DNA of 64,000 bases from Moritella sp. JT01. GTDB taxonomy: Bacteria > Pseudomonadota > Gammaproteobacteria > Enterobacterales > Moritellaceae. Positions within the stretch are counted from its first letter, which is position 1. Every line of letters begins with the position of its first letter. The DNA lies in the NCBI RefSeq assembly GCF_001574435.1, contig NZ_LOCN01000019.1:353698-417697 (forward strand), in the 5' to 3' direction. A model generated the notes under the pieces. That model made no database searches and was not told the origin of the DNA. It worked only from the letters and a program-made list of their open reading frames with translations. Shown in pieces: positions 41,256 through 50,631 of the stretch. The position numbers and the translations under genes were made by a program.

Positions 41256-41693
41256 ATGAGTGTGTTTACAGATACGCTTTATAAAGGTCAACATTATATG
41301 CAGCGCTGGCCGATGAAAAAAGAACTGGCCGCACTTTTTCCTGAGAATAGAATTATTGCCGCCACGAAACTTGGCTTTAAGACTATGCCGCCATTAGCGA
41401 TTCTAACTGTGATGATGCAGTATCTCTATGGTGATATACTGCAGTTACCAGCCAGTATTGCGATTGCATTATTATTTATTACACTACCGATGCAAGGTTT
41501 GTTCTGGTTAGGTAAACGTTCGAGCGAGTTATTACCCGTGTCACTAGCAAATTGGTATCATGAACTTTATCAAGGGCTAGTAACGCAAGGTTGTGAGCTT
41601 GAGCCAGCAGTGAAAAAGCCACACTACAGTGAATTGGCTGATATTTTAGAAAATGCATTTAAGCGAATGGATAAAGCATTTATGGTTAAGTAA
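41256..41693 (+). CDS. yfbV: YfbV (DUF412) membrane protein
   Basis: A 145-residue DUF412 protein with two hydrophobic segments (PPLAILTVMMQYLYGDILQL and PASIAIALLFITLPMQGLFWLG). In E. coli YfbV affects Ter macrodomain organisation; it is always divergent from ackA-pta, as here. The ATG at 41256 has a perfect AGGAGG site; the upstream open stretch from 41211 is ignored. Length and start match the family. Confidence 0.88.
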   Translation: MSVFTDTLYKGQHYMQRWPMKKELAALFPENRIIAATKLGFKTMPPLAILTVMMQYLYGDILQLPASIAIALLFITLPMQGLFWLGKRSSELLPVSLANWYHELYQGLVTQGCELEPAVKKPHYSELADILENAFKRMDKAFMVK

Positions 41694-41725
41694 TACACGA
41701 TAACGTTTCATTCCGATAATTATTA

Positions 41726-41759
41726 ATACCGATATTAAAGCTAATATCGGTATTTTTTT
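41726..41759. terminator. Terminator after yfbV
   Basis: A 12-bp perfect stem, ATACCGATATTA/TAATATCGGTAT with loop AAGC and a T-run. It separates yfbV from the converging rlmA. Confidence 0.88.
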
Positions 41760-41799
41760 GTCTTTTAAACGGCGAGGGCGTTAGAGTTTGTGATAAAAA

Positions 41800-42633
41800 C
41801 TACGCCGTGCGTTTATAAAGCGTGATATTAAAGTCGAGCGTTAGAGTTAAATCAACCGCATATATCTCTGCTTTTTGTTCGTCACTCATCTTCCACGCTA
41901 ATGGTGTCATTTCTAATAAGTTCTTGCTGTCTTTCGCTTGCGTCAGTGTGATTTGGTCGGTTAAACGTTGCTGTTCAATCAGTTCAAACCCGGCAATATC
42001 TTCAATCTTCATGTCGTGTTTTTCAGGGGTTTGGTAAATTTTCTGCTTTAGCTCAAATAAATGCTCGGCAGCGGGAGTCACTGTGAGTAAGTAACCCTCT
42101 GTTTTGATTATACGGGCTAGCTCAGCATCTTGTGATGGTGCATAAATACGCGTCACTAAATCTTGGCTGGCATCTGCGAATGGGGTGTTGTAGGCACTTG
42201 CTACACAAAAACTGATCGTCTTATAACGTTTTGCTGCATAACGGATCGCTGATTTAGATATATCTAGTCCTGCGATTTGTGGCGTTGTATTAGCATCATT
42301 AAGAGTCGCCATAGCTTGCGCTAAGCGGTGGGTGTAATAGCCTTCGCCACAGCCTAAGTCGAGGATGTTTGGTGCGTTGACAGCCGTTAGCGCTTGCTGA
42401 GCAATGCTATTCACCGTGTCAGATAGTGATTGATAGAAGCCTTGGTCAAGAAATTCTCGACGGGCTTGCATCATTTCTTTGTTGTCACCGGGGTTTTTTG
42501 ATTTTTTGTTTTGCACTGGGAGTAAGTTGACGTAACCCTCTTTTGCTAGATCAAATTGATGGCGTTGCTCGCAAGTGAGGCTTTTGTCTTGTGCGGATAA
42601 AGGGCGAGCGCAGATAGGGCAAAGGTAATTCAT
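41800..42633 (-). CDS. rlmA: 23S rRNA (guanine-745 N1)-methyltransferase
   Basis: A 277-residue RlmA. An N-terminal zinc finger (CPIC at 5-8 and CEQRHQFDLAKEGYVNLLP) is followed by a SAM-dependent methyltransferase domain (NILDLGCGEGYYTHRLA, about 90-106). It methylates G745 in helix 35 of 23S rRNA. The finger with the HQFDxAKEGYVNLL motif is diagnostic. Stands alone between yfbV and pflA. Confidence 0.9.
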   Translation of the reverse strand: MNYLCPICARPLSAQDKSLTCEQRHQFDLAKEGYVNLLPVQNKKSKNPGDNKEMMQARREFLDQGFYQSLSDTVNSIAQQALTAVNAPNILDLGCGEGYYTHRLAQAMATLNDANTTPQIAGLDISKSAIRYAAKRYKTISFCVASAYNTPFADASQDLVTRIYAPSQDAELARIIKTEGYLLTVTPAAEHLFELKQKIYQTPEKHDMKIEDIAGFELIEQQRLTDQITLTQAKDSKNLLEMTPLAWKMSDEQKAEIYAVDLTLTLDFNITLYKRTA

Positions 42634-42680
42634 GTGATCTCGTTATTCTGATATAAGGTTAGCAAAAGGCTAAAACAAAA

Positions 42681-42712
42681 AACCGATCATAGCATAGAGC
42701 TAGGATCGGTTT
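42681..42712 (-). terminator. Terminator of the pfl operon
   Basis: Stem AACCGATC/GATCGGTT downstream of pflA, followed on the minus strand by a T-rich run. Confidence 0.75.
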
Positions 42713-42735
42713 GTAATAGAATGCTGTTTGGGCGA

Positions 42736-43512
42736 TTAATACATCACATTATCTTTGTATTCTAATAAGACATTTTTAATGCGGTCCATGGTGTCTTTAC
42801 TGGGTGGCGCAACACCATCAAGGGGGTAATCAAAGCCCATTGCTTTCCATTTATGCAAGCCCAATTCGTGATAAGCCAGCAATTCTACTTTTTCAATATT
42901 ATCCATATGTTGAATAAACTGACCAAGTTGATGCGCTGATGCATCATCATCGGTATAGCCGGGAACCACGACATAACGTATCCATGTTTTTTGATTGCGT
43001 TTTGCTAAATACTCTGCAAATTCGAGCGTGCGTTTATTACTGACACCGGCTAATTCCTGATGGATCTTGTCGTTCATTTGCTTTAAATCCAACATCACTA
43101 AATCAGTGACATCGAGTACTTCATTAATCACATCGGTGTATTTACGAATATAGCCGTTGGTATCTAAGCAGGTGTTAACGTCTTGGGCTTGAGCCGCAGT
43201 GAAAAAATCACGCACAAATTCAGGTTGTAGCATCGCTTCGCCACCGGATGCAGTGACACCACCCCCCGTTGCTTGCATAAAGGCCTTGTATGAAACCAGC
43301 TCACGAATTAATTCATCAACGGTGGTTTCTGTACCCGCATGTAGGTCCCATGAATCACGGTTATGGCAATATTGGCAACGCATTAAACAGCCTTGCATGA
43401 AGACGATGAAGCGGATGCCTGGGCCATCAACAGTGCCACACGACTCGGTAGAATGAATGCGTCCTACTGTGCTACACAACTCGCTAGAATCAATCGATTT
43501 AATAAGCGGCAT
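42736..43512 (-). CDS. pflA: Pyruvate formate-lyase activating enzyme
   Basis: A 258-residue radical SAM enzyme. The cluster-binding motif CLMRCQYC (CxxxCxxC) is followed by HNRDSWD, and [13 protein letters not shown] is the glycyl-radical activase signature. It installs the glycyl radical on PflB using SAM and a 4Fe-4S cluster. It is downstream of pflB with a 126-base gap containing a hairpin. Length is normal (E. coli 246). Confidence 0.94.
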   Translation of the reverse strand: MPLIKSIDSSELCSTVGRIHSTESCGTVDGPGIRFIVFMQGCLMRCQYCHNRDSWDLHAGTETTVDELIRELVSYKAFMQATGGGVTASGGEAMLQPEFVRDFFTAAQAQDVNTCLDTNGYIRKYTDVINEVLDVTDLVMLDLKQMNDKIHQELAGVSNKRTLEFAEYLAKRNQKTWIRYVVVPGYTDDDASAHQLGQFIQHMDNIEKVELLAYHELGLHKWKAMGFDYPLDGVAPPSKDTMDRIKNVLLEYKDNVMY

Positions 43513-43552
43513 AATATCTCCAAAGGATAGGGCATACGATCATTATAAATAC

Positions 43553-43579
43553 AAAAACCTTACATGTGTAAGGCTTTTG
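43553..43579. promoter_or_regulatory. Hairpin between pflB and pflA
   Basis: Stem CCTTACA/TGTAAGG with a 2-base centre (43558-43573), flanked by A and T runs. On the minus strand it resembles a partial terminator, which would lower pflA expression relative to pflB. Confidence 0.6.
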
Positions 43580-43638
43580 TGTCTTGCTACTATAAAAACA
43601 AACGATGGTTATATTTTATAGTGTAACTCTCTTCAGTT

Positions 43639-45918
43639 TTAGAATGACTGTTGGAATGTACGAGTGATCACGTCTTGTTGCTGCTCAGTTGTTAGCGAGT
43701 TGAAACGTACCGCGTAACCCGACACTCGAATGGTCAGTTGTGGGTATTTTTCAGGGTGCTTAACAGCGTCTAACAACATTGCACGATCCATCACGTTAAC
43801 GTTTAAGTGCTGACCACCTTCAATCGCACTGCTGTGCTTGAAGTAACCATCCATTAAACCGGCAAGGTTAGTACGACGTATATCGTCTGTTTTACCCAGT
43901 GCGTTTGGTACGATAGAGAAAGTATAAGAGATACCATCTTTTGCGTATTCAAACGGTAGTTTTGCTACGGATGTGAGGGCTGCAATTGCGCCTTTTTCAT
44001 CACGACCATGCATAGGGTTTGCACCCGGTGCGAATGGTGCGCCTGCACGACGGCCATCGGGAGTTGTACCCGTTTTCTTACCGTATACCACGTTTGATGT
44101 AATTGTTAGTACTGACTGTGTTGGTTTTGCATCACGGTACATTTTGTGGCTAGACACTTTCTTCATGAACGTTTCAACTAGTTCACAAGCGATATCATCA
44201 ACACGTGAATCGTTGTTACCAAATTTAGGATAATCACCTTCGATTTCAAAGTCGACTGCAATACCATTTTCATCACGAATTGGTTTAACTTTTGCGTATT
44301 TAATTGCAGAAAGTGAATCTGCAGTAACTGATAGACCAGCGATACCACATGCCATTGTACGTTCTACGTCACGGTCATGTAATGCCATTAATGATGCTTC
44401 ATACGAGTATTTGTCGTGTGAATAGTGGATTGAGTTTAGCGCAGTCACATACGTTGTTGCTAACCAATCCATCACTTTGTCATAACGCGCTCTAATATCT
44501 GCGTAATCAAGTACATCATCGGTGATCTTGTCTGCTTTAGGACCAATTTGGATTTTTAGTTTTTCATCTACGCCGCCATTGATTGTATATAACAATGCTT
44601 TAGCAAGGTTACTACGCGCGCCGAAGAACTGCATTTGTTTACCCACGATCATTGGTGATACGCAACATGCAATAGCATAGTCATCATTGTCGAAGTCGGT
44701 ACGCATTAGATCATCATTTTCGTACTGGATTGATGATGTATCAATCGATACTTTCGCACAGTAACGTTTGAAGGCTAGTGGTAAATGTTCAGCCCACAAT
44801 ACCGTGATATTTGGCTCTGGTGAAGGGCCCATCGTGTATTGTGTGTGCAGTACACGGAATGATGATTTAGTGACGAGTGAACGACCATCAGTACCCATAC
44901 CGGCGATAGTTTCTGTTGCCCAGATTGGGTCACCAGAGAATAACTCATCGTATTCAGGTGTACGTAGGAAACGCACCATACGTAGTTTCATTACCAGGTG
45001 GTCAATCATTTCCTGTGCGTCTGATTCGGTAATGATACCCGCTTGTAAATCACGTTCGATGTAGACATCTAAGAAGGTTGTTACACGACCAAAGCTCATT
45101 GCTGCGCCATTTTGTGATTTAACTGCAGCTAGGTAGCCGAAGTAAGTCCACTGAATCGCTTCTTTTGCGTTTGTCGCTGGGCCTGAAATATCGAAACCGT
45201 ATGTTGCCGCCATTTCTTTGATTTGTGCTAGGGCACGGTACTGCTCAGAGATCTCTTCACGTAAACGCATTGTTGCTTCAAGGTCTTCACCTGAATAGAA
45301 CTTAGCTTCTAATGATTGTTGTTGTGCGAATTTATCTTTCATTAGGAAGTCGATGCCATATACAGCAACACGACGGTAATCACCAATGATACGACCACGG
45401 CCATATGCATCTGGTAAACCAGTTAGGATACCTGACTTACGACATTTCATGATGTCGCTTGTGTAAACGTCGAATACACCTTGGTTGTGTGTTTTACGGT
45501 ATTCAGAGAAGATTTTCTTGGTTACTGGATCCAGTTCTTTACCATATGCTTTACAAGAACCTTCAACCATGCGGATACCGCCATTAGCGATAATGGCGCG
45601 TTTTAATGGTTTTTCAGTTTGTAGGCCAACAATTGTTTCTAGGTTTTGGTCAATATAACCTGCAGCATGTGATGTAATTGTTGATGGTACTGAGGTATCA
45701 AAATCAAGCGGCGCGTGCGTGCTGTTTTCAATTTTGATGCCTTCCATAACGTTGTTCCAAAGCGTATCTGTTGCTTGGGTTGCATCGGCTAGGAAAGACT
45801 CATCACCGGTAAATTCAGTGTAGTTTTTCTGGATGAAGTCACGTAAGTTAACGTCGTTAGTCCATTCGCCAGTAGTGAAACCTTGCCACGCTTGATCAAA
45901 GATTGTTTGTTCAGTCAT
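43639..45918 (-). CDS. pflB: Formate C-acetyltransferase (pyruvate formate-lyase)
   Basis: A 759-residue glycyl-radical enzyme. The adjacent active-site cysteines lie in [12 protein letters not shown], and the radical glycine Gly734 lies in [12 protein letters not shown], at the E. coli position. It splits pyruvate with CoA to acetyl-CoA and formate under anaerobiosis. It stands between focA (formate channel, upstream) and pflA (activase, downstream). Acetyl-CoA feeds the nearby pta-ackA pair. Confidence 0.97.
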   Translation of the reverse strand: MTEQTIFDQAWQGFTTGEWTNDVNLRDFIQKNYTEFTGDESFLADATQATDTLWNNVMEGIKIENSTHAPLDFDTSVPSTITSHAAGYIDQNLETIVGLQTEKPLKRAIIANGGIRMVEGSCKAYGKELDPVTKKIFSEYRKTHNQGVFDVYTSDIMKCRKSGILTGLPDAYGRGRIIGDYRRVAVYGIDFLMKDKFAQQQSLEAKFYSGEDLEATMRLREEISEQYRALAQIKEMAATYGFDISGPATNAKEAIQWTYFGYLAAVKSQNGAAMSFGRVTTFLDVYIERDLQAGIITESDAQEMIDHLVMKLRMVRFLRTPEYDELFSGDPIWATETIAGMGTDGRSLVTKSSFRVLHTQYTMGPSPEPNITVLWAEHLPLAFKRYCAKVSIDTSSIQYENDDLMRTDFDNDDYAIACCVSPMIVGKQMQFFGARSNLAKALLYTINGGVDEKLKIQIGPKADKITDDVLDYADIRARYDKVMDWLATTYVTALNSIHYSHDKYSYEASLMALHDRDVERTMACGIAGLSVTADSLSAIKYAKVKPIRDENGIAVDFEIEGDYPKFGNNDSRVDDIACELVETFMKKVSSHKMYRDAKPTQSVLTITSNVVYGKKTGTTPDGRRAGAPFAPGANPMHGRDEKGAIAALTSVAKLPFEYAKDGISYTFSIVPNALGKTDDIRRTNLAGLMDGYFKHSSAIEGGQHLNVNVMDRAMLLDAVKHPEKYPQLTIRVSGYAVRFNSLTTEQQQDVITRTFQQSF

Positions 45919-45983
45919 AAGTACACCTAATCTATTAAAAATGTAATTTCAAAGTTTGTTATCTGCTGTGTTTACAACAGATA

Positions 45984-46835
45984 TTAAGATTCTTTTTTGC
46001 AGTAAATAATCCAGTACGTCATACCAACCAGTAATCCGCCACCAATTATATTGCCGATGGTGACAGGGATAAGATTGTTAAATACAAAATTAGTTAACGT
46101 TAAATCGGTAAAGTCAGCAGGGTTCGCACCAGTCGCTAGCCAAAACTCAGGGCCTGAAAAGTGCGCAATAACATACCCGAGTGGGATCATAAACATGTTA
46201 GCGATACTGTGCTCGTACCCTGATGCGACAAACATACTCACAGGTAATGCCACCGCAACAAATTTATCGGTAATAGAGCGCGCGGCAAAACTCATCCAGA
46301 CACCAAGACAAACAAGTAGGTTGGCCAGGATGCCAAGCGTGACAGCTTGAATAAAAGTATGATGCAATTTGTGCTGGGCAATCTTCATGGCATTTAGACC
46401 CCAAGCGCCATCGGCGACGAGGTGCTGTTTCGCTAATATCATTAACGCCACAAAGAAGAGGCAGCCGATAAAGTTACCGACGTAGACCACTGCCCAGTTT
46501 TTAGCAAGTTGTACGGTTGTTATCTTGTTATTAGCACGGGCAATAATGGTTAAGATTGAGCTAGTAAATAGCTCGCCGCCACAAACAACAACAAGTAGTA
46601 GGCCAAGACTAAACGCAAAACCACCCATGAATTTTTTTAAACCGTAAGCAACATCCGTCGTTCCTGTTGTTACCGTGGTATAGAAGGCAAATGCAATAGA
46701 GATGAATACACCTGCAGTAATCGCAAGCATGAACGCTTGTTTAGGGGCTTTCGTTGCTTTTGCTACACCGATAGATTCTGCTTTTATTAGCAGTTCTGGT
46801 GGTAGGATTGCATCAAATGGGTTTGTTGTTTTCAT
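45984..46835 (-). CDS. focA: Formate channel FocA
   Basis: A 283-residue FNT-family pentameric channel with six hydrophobic segments. Signatures include ITAGVFISIAFAFYTTV, GGFAFSLGLLLVVVCGGELF (Glu and gate region) and GNFIGCLFFVALM. It moves formate made by PflB across the inner membrane. First gene of focA-pflB-pflA; an FNR-like site lies about 60-70 bases upstream. Confidence 0.93.
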   Translation of the reverse strand: MKTTNPFDAILPPELLIKAESIGVAKATKAPKQAFMLAITAGVFISIAFAFYTTVTTGTTDVAYGLKKFMGGFAFSLGLLLVVVCGGELFTSSILTIIARANNKITTVQLAKNWAVVYVGNFIGCLFFVALMILAKQHLVADGAWGLNAMKIAQHKLHHTFIQAVTLGILANLLVCLGVWMSFAARSITDKFVAVALPVSMFVASGYEHSIANMFMIPLGYVIAHFSGPEFWLATGANPADFTDLTLTNFVFNNLIPVTIGNIIGGGLLVGMTYWIIYCKKES

Positions 46836-47326
46836 TACTTAGTCTCAATAAATAACTCATGCTTATTATTACCCAACTAGTGGTATTTATAACGTGATCC
46901 AGATCAATTTCATGCTGTTTTATGTTTTTTTATTACGAAATTAGATGCTTTTAAACTTAAAAAGCCCTCTCTTGGTGTAACTAAATTACAGTAATCGCGT
47001 ATTTGCATGCACTTTATTTTAAATGTAAAACAAAAGTTTAATTAACTGTTTAAAGTAAATTAAACCATCATAAATACCAATATGGCGGTAGTGTCCTACA
47101 TTGTCTTTTTGTATTTATTCGCGCTGTATTGTTTGTTTTTGAAGATTATAAAACTATCTAATGGCTACCTTGTGGGCTTTAAATCTAAATTATAGTGGTT
47201 TCATGTTATCTGAATGACTAATTTGTTATGTTTAATGTTGTATTTATGTTGCACTCTTTAATGTTGATTTGAATTTAAATATTGCACATGTCTTAATTGT
47301 TATAAATCGTATTTAGGATGAATAGA
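46836..47326. other. Divergent intergenic region focA - ABC transporter
   Basis: About 490 AT-rich bases with the FNR-like site near focA and the promoter of the ABC transporter. No gene recognised in it. Confidence 0.4.
46894..46907 (-). promoter_or_regulatory. FNR-type site upstream of focA-pfl
   Basis: GTGATCCAGATCAA on the plus strand (TTGATCTGGATCAC on the minus) matches the FNR consensus TTGAT-N4-ATCAA in 9 of 10 half-site bases. It lies about 60-70 bases upstream of the focA start, fitting anaerobic activation as in E. coli. Confidence 0.6.
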
Positions 47327-48097
47327 ATGAGTAGCAGTCCCACATTAGACATCAAAAATTTGCATAAATCATTTGGTGACAATGAAGTATTGAAAGGTAT
47401 CGATCTGACTGCAAATAAAGGTGATGTAATCTCTATTATCGGTTCATCAGGCTCTGGTAAAAGTACCTTTTTACGTTGTATTAATTTATTAGAAATGCCT
47501 ACGGCAGGTGACATCACCGTCAATGGCGAATTGATCGAAATGATTGATGGTCGAGACGGTAATCGACATATCGCGAATAAAAAACAAGTTCAGCGTATTC
47601 GGTCACGGTTAGCAATGGTGTTTCAAGGCTTTAATTTATGGTCGCATATGACGGTCATTGAGAATGTGATCGAAGCCCCCATTCAAGTATTAGGACTCTC
47701 TCGCAGCGATGCCATTGCCAGTGCAGAGCATTATCTCAAGAAAGTCGATTTATGGGAAAGAAAAGACTATTACCCAAGCCAGTTGTCTGGTGGCCAAAAG
47801 CAACGTGTGGCAATCGCCCGTGCATTAGCTGTAGAGCCGGAAGTATTGCTATTTGATGAACCAACCTCTGCGCTTGATCCTGAATTGGTGGGTGAAGTAT
47901 TACGTGTAATGCAAAGTCTAGCTGAAGAAGGTCGAACCATGCTAGTGGTCACTCACGAGATGGCCTTTGCACGCGATGTATCGACCAAAGTTATCTTCTT
48001 ACACCAAGGTCTAATTGAAGAGCAGGGCGATCCGAAAGAACTGTTTGATAACCCGAAATCAGAACGCGTTAAGCAGTTCTTGGCTCCAAAATATTAA
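47327..48097 (+). CDS. Basic amino acid ABC transporter, ATP-binding protein (HisP/ArtP type)
   Basis: A 256-residue polar amino acid ABC ATPase. Walker A is [13 protein letters not shown], the ABC signature [15 protein letters not shown], and Walker [15 protein letters not shown]. The insertion around [20 protein letters not shown] is typical of HisP/ArtP. It powers uptake through the two permeases encoded downstream. The ATG at 47327 has an AGGA site 8 bases upstream; an in-frame ATG three codons earlier is less well placed. Confidence 0.92.
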   Translation: MSSSPTLDIKNLHKSFGDNEVLKGIDLTANKGDVISIIGSSGSGKSTFLRCINLLEMPTAGDITVNGELIEMIDGRDGNRHIANKKQVQRIRSRLAMVFQGFNLWSHMTVIENVIEAPIQVLGLSRSDAIASAEHYLKKVDLWERKDYYPSQLSGGQKQRVAIARALAVEPEVLLFDEPTSALDPELVGEVLRVMQSLAEEGRTMLVVTHEMAFARDVSTKVIFLHQGLIEEQGDPKELFDNPKSERVKQFLAPKY

Positions 48098-48205
48098 CGT
48101 TTAGTGGTTTCACTGAGCGTAATGATAAAAATATAACTATAAAAATAAAACGACTACAAACACAAGATCATTGATTGATCTCATTATAATAATAGGGAAA
48201 TACTT

Positions 48206-48967
48206 ATGAAAAAATTAGCCTGCGTAATTGCAACAAGCTTATTGCTTTCTTCAGCTGTAGCAGCAAAAGAATGGACTGATGTTCGTTTAGGTGTTGATTC
48301 ACCTTACAAGCCATTTGAATATAAAACCCCTGATGGCGAGCTAACTGGTTTTGAAATCGACTTAGGTAACGAAGTTTGTAAACGCGCTAATTGGAATTGT
48401 ACTTGGGTTGTACAATCTTGGGACGGTATTATTCCTGGTTTATTATCACGTAAATACGATGCTATTTTCTCTTCAATGTCGATCACTGACGCACGTAAGA
48501 AGAAGGTACTTTTCTCTGAACCTTACTACAATACACCAAGCGCTTGGTTTGCCGCTGCAGACTTTAAACTTGATGTAGCAGATAAAGCTGCATTCAAAAA
48601 ATTACGTATCGGTGTACAGCGCGGTACAGTTCAAGATACACACGTCACCGATAATTATGCTAGCAAGAATACAATTAAGCGTTATAACACCAGTGGTGAC
48701 TTATTGCTAGATCTTGAAGGAGGTCGTTTAGACATGGTATTACTGGATTTCCCTGTCGGTGATACCACGTTACTTATCCCTGAGAAAAAAGGCGCTTATG
48801 CAGCCGTTGGCGATACATTCCAGCTGGGTGAGGGCATGGGTGTTGCACTGCGTAAACGTGATAAATCACTTGCAGCAACCTTCAATAAAGTATTAGCAGA
48901 AATTAAAACGGATGGTACTTACGAAATTATCCAAGCTAAATACTTCAGCTACAGTATTAAAATGTAG
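48206..48967 (+). CDS. Periplasmic substrate-binding protein (lysine/arginine/histidine type)
   Basis: A 253-residue SBP_bac_3 protein with a signal peptide (MKKLACVIATSLLLSSAVAA). The mature start, VRLGVDSPYKPFEYKTPDGE followed by LTGFEIDLGNEVCKR, is the family signature, and two cysteines (EVCKRANWNC) probably form the conserved ArgT/HisJ disulfide. It delivers a basic amino acid to the permeases. An AGGGAAA ribosome binding site precedes it. Arginine or lysine is likely, given argO/argP elsewhere, but the ligand is not fixed by sequence. Confidence 0.9.
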   Translation: MKKLACVIATSLLLSSAVAAKEWTDVRLGVDSPYKPFEYKTPDGELTGFEIDLGNEVCKRANWNCTWVVQSWDGIIPGLLSRKYDAIFSSMSITDARKKKVLFSEPYYNTPSAWFAAADFKLDVADKAAFKKLRIGVQRGTVQDTHVTDNYASKNTIKRYNTSGDLLLDLEGGRLDMVLLDFPVGDTTLLIPEKKGAYAAVGDTFQLGEGMGVALRKRDKSLAATFNKVLAEIKTDGTYEIIQAKYFSYSIKM

Positions 48968-49061
48968 TCTCTTTATCGATGATAAAAATGGGCGTTTAGT
49001 TAAGGTTATTAGTTAAGGCTATTAGTGAAAACCAAGCGTCCACTGCTTTTCTGGGAATACT

Positions 49062-49826
49062 ATGTTAGATCTTCAAGGTTATGGGCCAGGTATATTTAAT
49101 GGCGCTATATTGACCGTTAAACTTGCCATTTTTTCATTAATCATCGCAGTGCTACTCGGTCTGATTACCGCTGTTGCACGTTATTCCGGTGGTAAAGTTG
49201 CTTCTGTATTAGCGGTATCTTATACCAGCTTAGTCCGTGGTGTGCCGGATCTGGTCTTAATGATGCTAATTTATTTTGGCTTACAAGTCGGACTCAATAA
49301 TTTTTCGGAATGGTTGTACGAATTACACGAAACCTATGCCATCAATGAATTTTATATCGAACAAGGATGGTTAACATTATCTGCGTTTTATGAAGATGGT
49401 ATGTATTTCAATATCGATGAATTTAGTGCCGGTGTGGTGACGATTGGTTTCATTTTTGGTGCTTATATGGGCGAAACGTTCCGTGGTGCGTTATTGTCTG
49501 TGGACAAAGGCCAATTGGAAGCTGCAACCGCTTATGGCATGTCAGATTGGCAAGTGTTCCGCCGTGTAATGTTTCCACAGATGATGCGTTTTGCGCTACC
49601 AGGTATTGGTAACAACTGGTTAGTGCTGGTTAAAACAACCGCGCTCGTATCGATTATCGGCTTATCAGACATGGTCAAATTAGCGAAAGAAGCGGCAATG
49701 ACAACATATGAACCGTTTCTGTTTTTCATTCCTGTTGCGTTTGTGTATTTAGCGATTACAACCGTGAGTGAAATTGTACTGAAATATTTAGAACGTCATT
49801 TCAGCAAAGGTGTAGAAGGTCATTAA
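49062..49826 (+). CDS. ABC transporter permease (HisQ type)
   Basis: A 254-residue polar amino acid permease with about five membrane segments. The EAA loop, QLEAATAYGMSDWQVFRRVM, contacts the ATPase. The N-terminal FNGAILTVKLAIFSLIIAVL is the HisQ/GlnP-type start. It pairs with the permease that starts one base after its stop. A 94-base gap with short repeats (AGTTAAGG twice) separates it from the binding-protein gene. Confidence 0.92.
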   Translation: MLDLQGYGPGIFNGAILTVKLAIFSLIIAVLLGLITAVARYSGGKVASVLAVSYTSLVRGVPDLVLMMLIYFGLQVGLNNFSEWLYELHETYAINEFYIEQGWLTLSAFYEDGMYFNIDEFSAGVVTIGFIFGAYMGETFRGALLSVDKGQLEAATAYGMSDWQVFRRVMFPQMMRFALPGIGNNWLVLVKTTALVSIIGLSDMVKLAKEAAMTTYEPFLFFIPVAFVYLAITTVSEIVLKYLERHFSKGVEGH

Positions 49827-49827
49827 T

Positions 49828-50538
49828 ATGTTAGATCAACTGATTGCTTTGCTTGAGCAAAATGAAATGTTTACCCCGAGTACCTTAAATGAGTATTGGG
49901 ATGGTACGGTATTGACGGTACAACTGACGTTCTTGTCTATTGTCATCGGTTTCTTTTTGGCTGTGCCGTTAGCGATCATGCGTACCAGTCAGTATGTGTG
50001 GTTATCACGTGGTATTTGGTTATTTACTTATGTGTTTCGTGGTACACCGTTATTGATCCAGTTGTATCTGATTTATTATGGTGTGACCATGATTGATGGT
50101 ATTCAAGACAGCGCAATATGGTTTTTACTCGAAGATGCGTTTTATCCTTGTTTGTTAGCGTTTGTATTAAATACCGCGGCATACAGCACCGAGATTATTC
50201 GAGGATCATTGGTGACAACCGATAAAGGTGAAATTGAAGCGGCACAAGCATATGGCATGAGCGATTGGCAGGTTCTGCGTCGCATTATTTTACCGTCGGC
50301 GTTCCGTCGTGCGTTGCCTGCTTACAGTAATGAAGTTATTTTTATGCTGCATGCAACGTCAATTGCCAGTGTCGTGACCTTGGTTGATATCACGGGGGCG
50401 GGCTACAATGTGTATTCACGTTTTTATGCCCCCTTTGAAGCATTTATTTTTGCGGGTGCTATCTATCTGTGTTTATGTTTTGCTATTTTTGCCGTATTCA
50501 AAAAATTAGAGAAACGTGCATTTAGGCATCTTGCTTAA
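49828..50538 (+). CDS. ABC transporter permease (HisM type)
   Basis: A 236-residue permease, the partner of the preceding HisQ-type subunit. EAA loop: EIEAAQAYGMSDWQVLRRII. The segments VLTVQLTFLSIVIGFFLAVP and EVIFMLHATSIASVVTLVDI are typical of HisM/ArtM. Together with the ATPase and binding protein it forms a complete basic amino acid importer. Tight spacing suggests translational coupling. A terminator follows. Confidence 0.92.
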   Translation: MLDQLIALLEQNEMFTPSTLNEYWDGTVLTVQLTFLSIVIGFFLAVPLAIMRTSQYVWLSRGIWLFTYVFRGTPLLIQLYLIYYGVTMIDGIQDSAIWFLLEDAFYPCLLAFVLNTAAYSTEIIRGSLVTTDKGEIEAAQAYGMSDWQVLRRIILPSAFRRALPAYSNEVIFMLHATSIASVVTLVDITGAGYNVYSRFYAPFEAFIFAGAIYLCLCFAIFAVFKKLEKRAFRHLA

Positions 50539-50578
50539 CGATTTACATCGTTATTATAGAGTGTCAGTACTAAATAGG

Positions 50579-50608
50579 AGGCCGTTTTGTAGCAACATGG
50601 CGGCCTTT
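50579..50608. terminator. Terminator after the ABC importer operon
   Basis: Stem AGGCCG/CGGCCT around a 16-base loop, followed by T residues, between the importer operon and the converging transglycosylase gene. Confidence 0.6.
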
Positions 50609-50631
50609 GATTAATGACTGCTCCTCTTTGC

